DNA of 64,000 nt, from assembly GCA_022794255.1 (NCBI GenBank), contig JAAWEL010000023.1:1-64000 (forward strand), read 5' to 3'. Every line of letters begins with the position of its first letter. The stretch's first letter is position 1. The notes under the pieces are model-generated. The model did not search any database, was not told the origin of the DNA, and saw nothing but the letters and a program-made list of their open reading frames with translations. The stretch is from Lachnospiraceae bacterium. Lineage in GTDB: Bacteria; Bacillota; Clostridia; Lachnospirales; Lachnospiraceae. The translations under genes were made by a program, and so were the position numbers. Positions 33,784 to 42,752 of this stretch are shown piece after piece.

Positions 33784-33833
33784 ATTCCTTTTGAAGGTAA
33801 GATTATCCGGGAAAAGAAAGCTGGATATCATGA

Positions 33834-35078
33834 TTAGGCGGTGGGAGAATAATCATTTTGGGTGATCACCGGGGTCCATAGGGCTGTTTTGTCACTGTAT
33901 GTGTGCGATTCTTCCCGGTCAGCGGTTGCCTTTAAGGTTATCTCCCCAACATTTACATACTTGTTATAGGGGTTGTTATCGTCATGTTCATTGTCATTCC
34001 AGCAAACATCCATGGCATAATAATTGCCATCGTCAAGGTGAACCACATTCCAGGCATGGTTTGGGCTCAATGCGACAACTGTCTCAATACCGGATGCGTT
34101 CATCATGGCACAGAATACCTGAGCATAACCTGCACATACGGTGTCTCCTGTCATAATGGCAGTATAGATGTTCTGGCCGCGCCAGGTATCCTGGCAGCCC
34201 TCTTCTAAGAGGGAATCATCATAGACAAATTCCCTGCACAACATATTATTTGTGGAAAGCTCTGCCTTTAAGGTTGTATCTGTGTTGCTGTTTATGGATG
34301 CAATCCATGTATCCAGCTTATCGAACAATTCATTAGTGAGTTTCGCCCGTGTTTCTCCGCTGGAGGCAAATTCGTACAAGGTTGGGATCAGATAATCAGA
34401 GGAGGAAAGTACGCTTCCATTGAGAAAATAATATTGGGGATTATTGTATTTAAACCACCACAGAATATTGCATGCCTGTTCATTTGTCAAAGAGAGGTCC
34501 TTGTAGTGGATCTTGTCTGTTGTATAATAGATCTGGGTGCCCTCATATTTCACTCCATCTAATGCCGGGTTTTGGATATACCGCAGGCATAGCTCGTCAA
34601 GCCGGTTGTAAAACTTAGCTTCCTCCGGTGACAGACTTTTTTTGGCAAGCTCACTGGTGTAGGCGTTCCAATTGCGGGATTTTACCTCCGGACCGCCCGG
34701 CTCAGCCCGATAGGTCATTTCCATCTCTTCGATTGACCGGCTGATTTCTTCCCCATCCTGGTCGGTGATTTCGATTTTTTCCCCTATCAGAAAGCTGTCC
34801 GGCAGAATCGGCCCATCTTTTTCCAAGGAGGTGTCTGCCCAAGTGCTGTCCTCCATGTTACGGTTACTGTCCGGATTGTTTGTGGTACTGCTCTGGTACG
34901 CGCTGTTTATATCGCTTGTGCTCTCGGTGTTTTTGCTATCTCCTGTGCTGCTTTTGCTGTCTGCGTTGACCGGGCTGTTTTTGGCAAAGCAGCCTGACAC
35001 AAGTATGGTCAACAGGAATGCCACTGGAATAACGGCTGACAGGAGCCGGTTACGGCAACTTTTTGGAGTTTTTTTCAT
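33834..35078 (-). CDS. Transglutaminase-like domain lipoprotein
   Basis: A 414-residue lipoprotein. Lipobox LVSGC at Cys 30, then a Ser/Thr/Asn-rich spacer (about 35-85). The C-terminal half is a transglutaminase-like (cysteine protease-fold) domain with a complete triad: Cys in DTVCAGYAQVFCAMM, His in SPNHAWNVV and Asp in YYAMDVCW. Such surface proteins cut or crosslink peptides, often in the cell wall. The middle domain (about 120-290) is helical and unassigned. It has its own promoter at 35130-35158. Confidence 0.88.
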   Translation of the reverse strand: MKKTPKSCRNRLLSAVIPVAFLLTILVSGCFAKNSPVNADSKSSTGDSKNTESTSDINSAYQSSTTNNPDSNRNMEDSTWADTSLEKDGPILPDSFLIGEKIEITDQDGEEISRSIEEMEMTYRAEPGGPEVKSRNWNAYTSELAKKSLSPEEAKFYNRLDELCLRYIQNPALDGVKYEGTQIYYTTDKIHYKDLSLTNEQACNILWWFKYNNPQYYFLNGSVLSSSDYLIPTLYEFASSGETRAKLTNELFDKLDTWIASINSNTDTTLKAELSTNNMLCREFVYDDSLLEEGCQDTWRGQNIYTAIMTGDTVCAGYAQVFCAMMNASGIETVVALSPNHAWNVVHLDDGNYYAMDVCWNDNEHDDNNPYNKYVNVGEITLKATADREESHTYSDKTALWTPVITQNDYSPTA

Positions 35079-35129
35079 GGGTTATATTCTCTCTTTCTGC
35101 CATTGTTTTCTCAGAAGGCTGGCTTTCCC

Positions 35130-35158
35130 ATTCTAGCATAAAGATCGAGGAATTTCAA
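35130..35158 (-). promoter_or_regulatory. Sigma-A-type promoter of the transglutaminase-like gene
   Basis: Minus strand: TTGAAA (35158-35153) and TAGAAT (35135-35130), 17-base spacer, about 50 bases upstream of the start codon. Confidence 0.65.
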
Positions 35159-35235
35159 TGCAGTCGTACAAAGGCATAGCAGGGCAAGAGGCAGCTGACA
35201 GATTTCCTTCTTGGTGTATATCTTTTTATAATTTC

Positions 35236-35264
35236 TTGTTTTATGGAAAAGAACATGATAGAAT
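35236..35264 (+). promoter_or_regulatory. Sigma-A-type promoter of the MATE gene
   Basis: TTGTTT (35236-35241) and TAGAAT (35259-35264), 17-base spacer, 53 bases before the start at 35318. Confidence 0.6.
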
Positions 35265-35317
35265 CATCTTTGTATCGTTTCATACTTTGACTAAGTACAC
35301 AACAGGAGGAGGTTTTC

Positions 35318-36685
35318 ATGGAACAAAATCAGAAAGCTGATCTGTTTGAACGTATACCGATTTCCAGAGCAGTGGCCCAGCTTGCGATTCCTACGATTTT
35401 AAGTTCCCTGGTAATGGTGCTTTATAATATGGCAGATACCTATTTTGTGGGAATGATCAACAATCCGGTTCAGAATGCGGCTGTGGCATTGGCTGCACCG
35501 GTGCTTTTGGCATTTAATGCGGTCAATAATCTGTTTGGTGTGGGCAGCTCCAGCATGATGAGCAGGGCCCTGGGAAGTAAAGACTATGAGACTGTGCGGC
35601 GAAGCTCTGCCTTTGGATTTTACAGTGCTCTTTTTTGTGGTGTTTTTTTCTCAATCCTTTGTCTGATATTCTGCGCCCCACTTTTGGTGCTTTTGGGGGC
35701 AGATGAAGCAACTAAGGAGGCTACGGGCAATTACCTTTACTGGACGGTGATCTGCGGGGCGGTGCCAGCCATATTAAACGTGGTTTTTGCCTATATGGTC
35801 CGTTCTGAAGGTGCGTCTTTTCATGCCAGTGCAGGAACCATGAGCGGCTGCATTTTGAACATTATCCTGGATCCCATTTTTATTCTGCCCCAGGGATTGA
35901 ATATGGGTGCCGCCGGTGCAGGGCTGGCCACTTTTATTTCCAACTGTGTTGCCTGCCTGTACTTTTTTGTCCTGCTCTATGCCAGGAGAAAAACCACCTT
36001 TGTCTGTATTCACCCCCGCAAGTTTGGCTTTCACAGAACCATTGTGCTGGGAGTGTGTGCCGTGGGGATTCCGGCTTCCATACAGAATCTTTTGAACGTG
36101 ACGGGAATGACGATCCTGAACAATTTTACATCCTCCTATGGAGCCAATGCGGTGGCCGCTATGGGGATTTCCCAGAAGATCAACATGATTCCCATGCAGG
36201 TGGCTCTGGGCTTTTCTCAGGGGATCATGCCCTTGGTTAGCTATAATTATGCCAGCGGAAACATAAAGCGGATGAAGGAGGGGATCTTCTTTGTGGCAAA
36301 GCTGATGCTGCCGGCCATGGCAGTGGTGACGGTTTTCTACTATGTGGGAGCCGGGGCATTGATCCGTGCTTTTATGAAAAATGAGAGCATAATTGCCCAC
36401 GGAACTCAGTTCCTGAGAGGGTTTTGCCTGGGAATCACATTTATGTGTATGGATTTTCTTGCAGTGGGCGTGTTCCAGGCGATTGGCCTGGGGAAAGCAG
36501 CGCTGGTATTTGCTCTGCTGCGTAAGATTGCCTTGGAGATTCCGGCTTTGTATGTGCTGAACTTTTTGTTCCCGCTCTACGGGCTGGCCTATGCCCAGTT
36601 TACCGCCGAGTTTGTGCTGGCGGTTGCGGCTGTGGTTATGCTGAGATGGATCTTTAAAAAGCTTCAAAGAGGGGAGCGTTTGTAG
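35318..36685 (+). CDS. MATE family efflux transporter
   Basis: A 455-residue cation-coupled exporter with about 12 membrane helices in two related halves. Typical motifs: LAIPTILSSLVMVLYNMADTY in the first helix, GVGSSSMMSRALG, and IPASIQNLLNVTGM at the start of the second half. Substrates of the family include cationic drugs and secondary metabolites; this one belongs to the clostridial type with no known substrate. Ribosome site aggagg. Followed by a ybaK-like gene after 22 bases. Confidence 0.93.
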   Translation: MEQNQKADLFERIPISRAVAQLAIPTILSSLVMVLYNMADTYFVGMINNPVQNAAVALAAPVLLAFNAVNNLFGVGSSSMMSRALGSKDYETVRRSSAFGFYSALFCGVFFSILCLIFCAPLLVLLGADEATKEATGNYLYWTVICGAVPAILNVVFAYMVRSEGASFHASAGTMSGCILNIILDPIFILPQGLNMGAAGAGLATFISNCVACLYFFVLLYARRKTTFVCIHPRKFGFHRTIVLGVCAVGIPASIQNLLNVTGMTILNNFTSSYGANAVAAMGISQKINMIPMQVALGFSQGIMPLVSYNYASGNIKRMKEGIFFVAKLMLPAMAVVTVFYYVGAGALIRAFMKNESIIAHGTQFLRGFCLGITFMCMDFLAVGVFQAIGLGKAALVFALLRKIALEIPALYVLNFLFPLYGLAYAQFTAEFVLAVAAVVMLRWIFKKLQRGERL

Positions 36686-36707
36686 GAGACAGGTGAGGAG
36701 AAACGTT

Positions 36708-37181
36708 ATGAAAAACAATGACAAGACAAATGTAATGCGGGTTCTTGACAGCAAAAAGATATCCTATGAAAGTCACACCTATGAGCCGGATGCAACCATG
36801 AGCGGCGAACAGATCGCCGCTCTTCTGGGTGAGGACGCGGATAAAGTATTTAAGACTTTGGTTACCCAGGGAAAATCTGGACAATATTTCGTCTTTGTGG
36901 TTCCGGTAAAAGAGGAACTAGACCTGAAAAAAGCAGCAAAAGAGGCCAATGAAAAATCCGTCAGCATGATAAAGCAGAAAGAACTGCTTCCTCTTACCGG
37001 ATATGTTCACGGCGGCTGTTCCCCGATAGGGATGAAAAAGCAGTTTGTAACCTATATCCACCAGACAGCGCTGCAATATGAAACGATTTTTGTTAGTGCA
37101 GGGAAAGTGGGATATCAGGTGGAGCTGTCTTTAGAGGATCTGATTCAAACAGCAGGATGCAGGCTGGCAGATATCGTTTGA
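36708..37181 (+). CDS. ybaK: Cys-tRNA(Pro) deacylase (YbaK/EbsC family)
   Basis: A 157-residue editing protein that frees cysteine wrongly attached to tRNA-Pro. It has the family features TNVMRVLDSKKISYESHTY, GEDADKVFKTLVT, FVFVVPVKEELDLKKAAKE and the catalytic-lysine region, plus a conserved GGCSPIGMKK. ATG 36708 was chosen for its ribosome site gaggag. It runs in series with the MATE gene and ends 12 bases before a convergent gene, with no terminator between. Confidence 0.93.
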   Translation: MKNNDKTNVMRVLDSKKISYESHTYEPDATMSGEQIAALLGEDADKVFKTLVTQGKSGQYFVFVVPVKEELDLKKAAKEANEKSVSMIKQKELLPLTGYVHGGCSPIGMKKQFVTYIHQTALQYETIFVSAGKVGYQVELSLEDLIQTAGCRLADIV

Positions 37182-37193
37182 GGCTTAAGAAAT

Positions 37194-37736
37194 TCAGAAA
37201 TACTGACTAGCTCCATAACCATTAAACCAGGCCCGCTCTGAAAAAGGCTTTTTATTTTTTGCAGGAATCACCTTTTCGGCTGCAATGCCCACAGGCAGCA
37301 GGCAAACCAGATCAAGCTCGTCAGGAACCCCTAAAAGAGCTGCTATTTCTTTTGCATGAGCCCGAACCCCTCCCTCGTACCAGCAGGTATGATACCCCAT
37401 GGACTGAATCGCCAACAGCATATTCTCCATAGCAGCTCCGTAATCCTGCACATGATAAGAACGCCCGTCCACACTGGCGATTTGCTGTGTGAGCACCACA
37501 ATAAAAGCAGGGGCAGTCTGACAGGAGGGATTGGGGAATATTTTTTTGATCTCATCTACCAGGCGCTTGTCATCTACGGCAATAAACGATGTTGTCTGCC
37601 GGTTACACCCGGAAGGAGCAGCAATGCCTGCCTCTAAGATCCGGACCAAATCTTTTCGCAAAATCTCCTCACCTTGATAGCTGCCTCTATAGCTTGAGCG
37701 GCTGAAAATCACGTCTAATGTAGGATTGTCTGACAT
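37194..37736 (-). CDS. Nitroreductase family flavoprotein
   Basis: A 180-residue FMN-dependent oxidoreductase of the small nitroreductase group. It shows the N-terminal FSRSSYRGSY Arg-Ser site for FMN phosphate, AGIAAPSGCNRQ, the dimer helix VQDYGAAMENMLLAIQSMG, and LVCLLPVGIA. The substrate is unknown; members reduce nitro compounds, quinones or enones with NAD(P)H. Ribosome site aaggagg lies before the ATG. It is convergent with ybaK and divergent from the hydrogenase operon. Confidence 0.9.
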   Translation of the reverse strand: MSDNPTLDVIFSRSSYRGSYQGEEILRKDLVRILEAGIAAPSGCNRQTTSFIAVDDKRLVDEIKKIFPNPSCQTAPAFIVVLTQQIASVDGRSYHVQDYGAAMENMLLAIQSMGYHTCWYEGGVRAHAKEIAALLGVPDELDLVCLLPVGIAAEKVIPAKNKKPFSERAWFNGYGASQYF

Positions 37737-37868
37737 AATTACCTCCTTTTTGATCCCTTGCCCACGGAAGGCAGGAATCCCTTTTCTTACCGATTATTAT
37801 AACATGATCGTTTGGTTTGCACAATAATCAGCCACGCTATATCCTGCATTGCTTTGAGACAAATATTA

Positions 37869-37891
37869 AATATGGAACAAAAATCCATATT
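37869..37891. repeat. Inverted repeat, possible operator
   Basis: AATATGGA and TCCATATT, 8-bp perfect arms separated by 7 bases, ending 17 bases upstream of the -35 box of the hydrogenase promoter. This placement is typical for an activator or repressor site. Confidence 0.5.
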
Positions 37892-37908
37892 TTTAATCAA
37901 AAAAACAA

Positions 37909-37937
37909 TTGATAATAATTTATCAGTATGAGATAAT
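37909..37937 (+). promoter_or_regulatory. Sigma-A-type promoter of the hydrogenase operon
   Basis: TTGATA (37909-37914) and GATAAT (37932-37937), 17-base spacer. Leader about 115 bases to the first gene at 38061. Confidence 0.6.
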
Positions 37938-38060
37938 GTCCACATAAGCAATGAGCAGTGCTCCACCACTGCGGAGTCCCTCCTCATTCCAAGCGAAGCC
38001 GCCAGGCGAGCTCATAACCCCAAAACAAATTCTACATATACACACTGGAGGTACAAAACC

Positions 38061-38300
38061 ATGAGAGTATCAATCTGCATCGGAAGCGCATGTCACCTAA
38101 GAGGTTCCAGAGAGATCATCCAAAAGCTTCAAACCTTAGTCAAAGCCAACAATGTATCTGACAAAGTAGACCTAAACGGCGCATTCTGCAGCGGTAACTG
38201 CGTCAACGGTGTCTGCGTAACCATAGACGGAGAACTCTTTTCCCTCTCCCCAGAGACCACAGAAGACTTCTTCAACAAAGAAATTATGGGGAGGCTGTAA
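38061..38300 (+). CDS. Small thioredoxin-like 2Fe-2S ferredoxin (NuoE/HymA-type)
   Basis: A 79-residue protein with the four-cysteine pattern of the NuoE/HydC C-terminal domain: VSICIGSACHLRG (C-x4-C) and GAFCSGNCVNGVC later. It would carry electrons for the hydrogenases downstream. It is first in the operon and ends 3 bases before the sensory hydrogenase gene. A lone NuoE-like domain next to HydS genes is a known arrangement in clostridia. Confidence 0.88.
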   Translation: MRVSICIGSACHLRGSREIIQKLQTLVKANNVSDKVDLNGAFCSGNCVNGVCVTIDGELFSLSPETTEDFFNKEIMGRL

Positions 38301-38303
38301 AAT

Positions 38304-40034
38304 ATGGCAGCAATCATTGACTTTAAAGCAACCAAATGCCGCCACTGCTACAAATGCGTCCGGAACTGCGAAGTGAAAGCTATCATGGTAAAAGACGGCC
38401 GGGCTGAGATCATGCCAGAAAACTGCGTCCTCTGCGGCCGCTGCCTGCAGATCTGCCCCCAGTCAGCAAAAACCCTGATCAGCGACCTGGGCAAAGTAAG
38501 AAGCTACATAGCCAGAGGCGAAAAAGTAGTCGTTTCCCTGGCCCCTGCCTACATGGGCCTTTTGGAGTACCATACCATTGGCCAGGTTCGCTCTGCTCTT
38601 TTAAAATTAGGCTTTTCCGATGTCCGGGAAACCTCCGAGGGAGCCGCCTTAGTGACAGCAGAATACGCCAGACTTCTGCAGGAAGGAGAGATGGAAAACA
38701 TTATCACCACCTGCTGCCCCAGCGCCAATGATCTGATCGAGAAATACTATCCTCAGCTGATCCCATACATGGCTCCAGTAGTATCTCCTATGATCGCTCA
38801 CGGCAAGCTTTTAAAACAAGAACTTGGTCCTGACACAAAAGTAGTATTTTTAGGTCCCTGTATTGCCAAAAAGCAGGAAGCCCAGGACGAGCGTCACAGA
38901 GACTGTATTGACGCCGTGCTGAATTTCAATGATATCAACCGCTGGCTTCATGACGAGGACATTGCCATCAAAGATTGTGAAGACATGCCCTTTAAAAAAG
39001 ATCCGAAGATCAACCGCCTCTATCCGGTCAGCAGCGGTGTGATCAGCTCTGTGGTTACAACCCAGAACAAGACGGACTCCTATCGCAAGTTCTACATCCA
39101 CGGAGAGCAGAATTGTATGGAGCTGTGCGACAGCATGCTCCGGGGCGAGATCACTGGCTGCTTTATTGAGATGAACATGTGCTATGGCGGCTGTATCAAG
39201 GGCCCCACAGTCACAGATAAAACCATCTCCCGCTTCAAAGTCAAGCTGGACATGGAAGAGGCGATCCAAAGAGAACCAGTACCAGAAGAAGAGACAGCGC
39301 CAGCCATTGCCTCCCTTTCTCTGGCCAAAATCTTTGCAGATCACTCTCCCAAGGACCCAATACCCACAGAAGCCCAGATTCGGGATATCCTTTCAAAGAC
39401 CGGCAAGACAAGGCCTGAGGACGAGTTAAACTGCGGTGCCTGCGGCTATCCAACTTGTCGGGAAAAGGCCATTGCTGTGTTCCAGAAGAAGGCAGAGCTA
39501 AATATGTGTATTCCCTTTATGTATGAGCAGTCTGAATCCCTGTCCAACTTGGTTATGGAGACCTCTCCCAACATGGTTCTCTTAGTGGATCAGGAGATGA
39601 AGATCCTTGAGTACTCAGCAGTATGTGAGAAGTATTTCGGAAAAACCCGCTCTGAAGCCCTGAAGATGTATCTGTACGAATTTATCGATCCGGTAGATTT
39701 CCAGTGGGTATTTGACACCCATCAGAATATCCACGGCAAAAAGGTGACTTATTCCGAATACCATCTGGACACGCTTCAGAATATCGTATACATAGAAAAG
39801 GAAAATGCAGTTCTTGCCACCTTTATTGACATTACCCGGCAGGAAGAACAGGCCCGCATGGATTATGAGAAGAAGTTAGACACCATTGACCTGGCCCAGA
39901 AGGTCATTCATAAGCAGATGATGGTGGCACAGGAGATTGCAGGGCTATTGGGCGAGACCACGGCGGAGACCAAGACCACATTGACGAAGCTTTGCCATTC
40001 CCTTCTGGAGGACGGCGACAACGGAGGTGTGTAA
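38304..40034 (+). CDS. PAS-containing [FeFe] hydrogenase, putative H2 sensor (HydS-like, group C)
   Basis: A 576-residue cytoplasmic protein. Order: two [4Fe-4S] motifs (about 10-55, CRHCYKCVRNC and CVLCGRCLQIC); an H-cluster domain with L1 TTCCPSA, L2 GPCIAKKQE and L3 EMNMCYGGCIKGP; a Fes-type [4Fe-4S] domain CGACGYPTC (about 373-410); a PAS domain (about 415-510, MVLLVDQEMKILEYS); and a C-terminal coiled helix. Group C enzymes of this architecture are thought to be hydrogen sensors rather than main catalysts. The neighbouring SpoIIE phosphatase would be the output. L2 begins GPC rather than the MPC of catalytic group A enzymes. Confidence 0.9.
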   Translation: MAAIIDFKATKCRHCYKCVRNCEVKAIMVKDGRAEIMPENCVLCGRCLQICPQSAKTLISDLGKVRSYIARGEKVVVSLAPAYMGLLEYHTIGQVRSALLKLGFSDVRETSEGAALVTAEYARLLQEGEMENIITTCCPSANDLIEKYYPQLIPYMAPVVSPMIAHGKLLKQELGPDTKVVFLGPCIAKKQEAQDERHRDCIDAVLNFNDINRWLHDEDIAIKDCEDMPFKKDPKINRLYPVSSGVISSVVTTQNKTDSYRKFYIHGEQNCMELCDSMLRGEITGCFIEMNMCYGGCIKGPTVTDKTISRFKVKLDMEEAIQREPVPEEETAPAIASLSLAKIFADHSPKDPIPTEAQIRDILSKTGKTRPEDELNCGACGYPTCREKAIAVFQKKAELNMCIPFMYEQSESLSNLVMETSPNMVLLVDQEMKILEYSAVCEKYFGKTRSEALKMYLYEFIDPVDFQWVFDTHQNIHGKKVTYSEYHLDTLQNIVYIEKENAVLATFIDITRQEEQARMDYEKKLDTIDLAQKVIHKQMMVAQEIAGLLGETTAETKTTLTKLCHSLLEDGDNGGV

Positions 40035-41216
40035 ATGGGAATTACCGTAGATGTTGCATATAAGAGCCTCAACAAATTTACAGAGATTCTGTGTGGAGAT
40101 AAGGTGGAGATCCTTCAGACAGAGGACTCGAATATTATGATTCTGGCAGATGGTATGGGAAGTGGCGTAAAGGCCAACATCCTGGCAACCCTGACCTCCA
40201 AGATTCTGGGAACCATGTTTTTAAACGGCGCCACACTGGAAGAATGTGTGGAGACCATTGTGGAGACGCTGCCTATTTGCCAGGTCCGTCAGGTGGCCTA
40301 TGCTACCTTCAGCATTCTCCAGGTATTCCACAATGGAGATGCCTACCTGGTAGAATTTGATAACCCGGGCTGCATCTTTATCCGAGGCGGCAGACTGATG
40401 ACGATTCCGCAAAATATCCGGGAGGTTAAAGGCAAAAAGATTAACGAGTACCGTTTTAAGGTTCAAAAAGGAGACGCCCTTTTGCTGATGAGTGATGGTA
40501 CCATCCACGCAGGAGTGGGACGCCTGCTCAACTTTGGATGGGTGTGGGAGGATATTGCAGATTATGCGGTAAAGCAGTATTCCAAAACCATCTCCGCCAT
40601 GCGTCTGGCATCCTCTGTTTGCCAGGCCTGTGATGAACTGTATGAATATCGGCCTGGGGATGACACGACCGTTGCCTGTATGCGGATTATCAATGCCAAG
40701 CCAGTAAATCTGATGACTGGTCCGGCCCAGGATGCTTCCCGGGATACGGAGATGGTGGGCAGTTGGATGGGCGGCGGGGATGAAACCCGGCGTGTGGTCT
40801 GCGGCGGAACCAGCGCAACCATTGTGTCCCGGGTACTAAAGCGGCCTCTGGATGTGTCCATGGATTATGTGGATCCAGACATCCCCCCCATTGCCTATAT
40901 GGACGGAATTGATCTGGTGACAGAAGGAGTTCTGACTTTAAACCGGGTCATCCAGCTTTTAAAGCGCTATGTGAAAAATGAGACCGTATCGGAAGATTTC
41001 TTTTTGGAGCTGGATAAGCCCAACGGCGCTTCCATGATAGCAAAAATGCTGATCGAGGACTGTACGGAACTGCACATGTATGTGGGAAAGGCTATCAACA
41101 GTGCCTATCAGAATCCAGGCCTTCCCTTTGACTTGGGTATCCGTCAGAATCTGGTGGAGCAGTTAAAGCACACAGTGGAAGAAATGGGCAAATCAGTCAC
41201 AGTCACTTACTACTAG
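40035..41216 (+). CDS. SpoIIE/PP2C-family serine/threonine phosphatase
   Basis: A 393-residue protein. The N-terminal two thirds contain a PP2C-type catalytic fold with metal-binding DGMGSG (residues about 38-43), LLMSDGTIHAG and the C-terminal GDDTTVACM. About 150 further residues form a domain I do not recognise (VCGGTSATIVSRVLKRPLDVS ... onward). It starts directly after the hydrogenase-sensor stop codon, so the two are very likely translationally coupled. Phosphatases of this type act on anti-sigma-factor antagonists, which suggests that H2 status controls gene expression by partner switching; no partner genes are visible in the window. Confidence 0.88.
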   Translation: MGITVDVAYKSLNKFTEILCGDKVEILQTEDSNIMILADGMGSGVKANILATLTSKILGTMFLNGATLEECVETIVETLPICQVRQVAYATFSILQVFHNGDAYLVEFDNPGCIFIRGGRLMTIPQNIREVKGKKINEYRFKVQKGDALLLMSDGTIHAGVGRLLNFGWVWEDIADYAVKQYSKTISAMRLASSVCQACDELYEYRPGDDTTVACMRIINAKPVNLMTGPAQDASRDTEMVGSWMGGGDETRRVVCGGTSATIVSRVLKRPLDVSMDYVDPDIPPIAYMDGIDLVTEGVLTLNRVIQLLKRYVKNETVSEDFFLELDKPNGASMIAKMLIEDCTELHMYVGKAINSAYQNPGLPFDLGIRQNLVEQLKHTVEEMGKSVTVTYY

Positions 41217-41231
41217 AGGAGGGAGAGACCC

Positions 41232-42683
41232 ATGGTAACAAATGACGCAACAATCTTGAAAATCAAACATGATGTGCTTTGCGAGGTGGCAAAGCTGGCA
41301 TGGGAGGGAACCTTAGAGGAAAAGCGGGAGGAACTTCCCTATGAGATGTTTCCGGGCCCTCAGGCCCAGTTTCGCTGCTGCATCTATAAAGAAAGAGAGA
41401 TCATTAAACAGAGAGTCCGTCTAGCAGAGGGGAAATGTCCGGTGGGAATGGATTCTATGAATGTGGTGCAGGTTATCAAGGCTGCCTGTGAAGAATGTCC
41501 CATTGCATCCTACGTAGTCACAGACAATTGCCGTAACTGTATGGGAAAGGCATGTCAAAATTCCTGTAATTTTGGCGCCATCACCATCGGAGACAGCCGG
41601 GCTCACATTGACCCCAACAAATGTAAAGAGTGCGGAAAATGCGCTCAGGCATGTCCCTACAGCGCCATTGCCCATTTAGAGCGGCCCTGTAAAAAAGTAT
41701 GCCCTGTGGATGCCATCACCTATGACGACTACGGAATTTGTGTGATTGATGAGAAGAAATGTATTCAGTGCGGCGCCTGTATCCACAGTTGTCCCTTTGG
41801 AGCGATCGGCACCAAGACCTTTATGGTGGATGTGATCCGCCTGATCAATGCAGGAAAGCGGGTGGTGGCTATGGTGGCCCCGGCCACAGAAGGACAGTTC
41901 GGACCTGAGATCACCATGGCCAGCTGGAAAACCGCTTTAAAGAAAATAGGCTTTGCTGATATGATAGAGGTGGGACTTGGAGGAGACTTAACAGCAGCGG
42001 CCGAGGCTGCTGAATGGGCGGAGGCATACAAGGAGGGCAAGAAGATGACCACCTCCTGCTGTCCGGCTTTTGTAAATATGATCAGGCAGCACTTCCCCAT
42101 GCTTCTTGATAATATGTCCACCACTGTATCCCCCATGTGCGGTGTGTCCCGCATGTTAAAGGAGCAGGACCCGGAGACAATTACTGTCTTTATCGGGCCA
42201 TGTATTGCCAAGAAGAGTGAAACCCTGGATCTGAACATTACAGGAAATGCGGATTATGCCATGACCTTCGGGGAGATTCGTGCTATGATGCGTGCCAAAG
42301 GGGTGGAGCTAGAGCCGGAGGAGAATACCTATCAGGACAGCTCTGTATTTGGCAAACGGTTTGGCAATTCCGGCGGTGTCACTGCAGCTGTGGTTCAATG
42401 TTTTAAGGAAATGAATGAGGATATCGCCCCCAATGTGATGAAGTGCAATGGCGCTGCCGAGTGTAAGAAGGCTCTTCTTCTCATGAAGGTGGGTAAGCTG
42501 CCGGCTGACTTTGTGGAAGGTATGGTTTGTGTGGGCGGATGTGTGGGCGGCCCCAGCAAGCATAAGACAGAGGTTGAGGCCAAGAAGGCCAGAGACCTTT
42601 TAATCAGCCAGGCTGACGGCCGGCAGGTGCATGAGAATCTGAAGAACTTAGGAGCCGATCAGGTGGCTATGCACCGGCATTAA
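41232..42683 (+). CDS. [FeFe] hydrogenase, group B-like
   Basis: A 483-residue cytoplasmic hydrogenase. It has an N-terminal Cys-rich region (CPVGMDS, CEECPIASYVV), three or more [4Fe-4S] sites (CRNCMGKACQNSC, CKECGKCAQAC, CIQCGACIHSC), then the H-cluster: L1 TTSCCPAF, L2 GPCIAKKSE, L3 EGMVCVGGCVGGP. Such group B enzymes occur widely in anaerobes, and their physiological direction is not settled. Ribosome site agaggaggg. It is the last gene of the operon and is closed by a terminator. The maturation genes hydE, hydF and hydG are not in the window. Confidence 0.92.
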   Translation: MVTNDATILKIKHDVLCEVAKLAWEGTLEEKREELPYEMFPGPQAQFRCCIYKEREIIKQRVRLAEGKCPVGMDSMNVVQVIKAACEECPIASYVVTDNCRNCMGKACQNSCNFGAITIGDSRAHIDPNKCKECGKCAQACPYSAIAHLERPCKKVCPVDAITYDDYGICVIDEKKCIQCGACIHSCPFGAIGTKTFMVDVIRLINAGKRVVAMVAPATEGQFGPEITMASWKTALKKIGFADMIEVGLGGDLTAAAEAAEWAEAYKEGKKMTTSCCPAFVNMIRQHFPMLLDNMSTTVSPMCGVSRMLKEQDPETITVFIGPCIAKKSETLDLNITGNADYAMTFGEIRAMMRAKGVELEPEENTYQDSSVFGKRFGNSGGVTAAVVQCFKEMNEDIAPNVMKCNGAAECKKALLLMKVGKLPADFVEGMVCVGGCVGGPSKHKTEVEAKKARDLLISQADGRQVHENLKNLGADQVAMHRH

Positions 42684-42702
42684 AGAGAACTGAAGAAAAA
42701 AG

Positions 42703-42752
42703 GACAGGGATAACAATCACATCAGTGAATCGATGTTATCCCTGTCTTTTTT
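42703..42752 (+). terminator. Terminator of the hydrogenase operon
   Basis: A perfect 13-bp stem (42703-42715 with 42734-42746, GACAGGGATAACA and its complement) with an 18-base loop, followed by TTTTTT. Confidence 0.85.

Larger units (their letters stand above)
33517..33833. other. AT-rich gap between ispE and the transglutaminase-like gene
   Basis: 317 bases without a gene. It contains the ispE promoter (33590-33618, minus strand), a very AT-rich run with repeated TATTGTATA-like motifs at about 33550-33595, and a hairpin at 33746-33783 that can end transcription of the lipoprotein gene to the right. Confidence 0.6.
37737..38060 (+). other. Regulatory gap upstream of the hydrogenase operon
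   Basis: 324 bases without a gene. It holds the inverted repeat at 37869-37891 and the promoter at 37909-37937, followed by a leader of about 115 bases that is more GC-rich at its 3' part (about 37970-38030). No riboswitch was recognised. Confidence 0.6.

Noticed and set aside
35774-36754. 326-aa open frame on the minus strand
   Set aside because: Antisense to the MATE gene, rich in His/Gln as expected for a reversed membrane-protein frame, with no recognisable domain.
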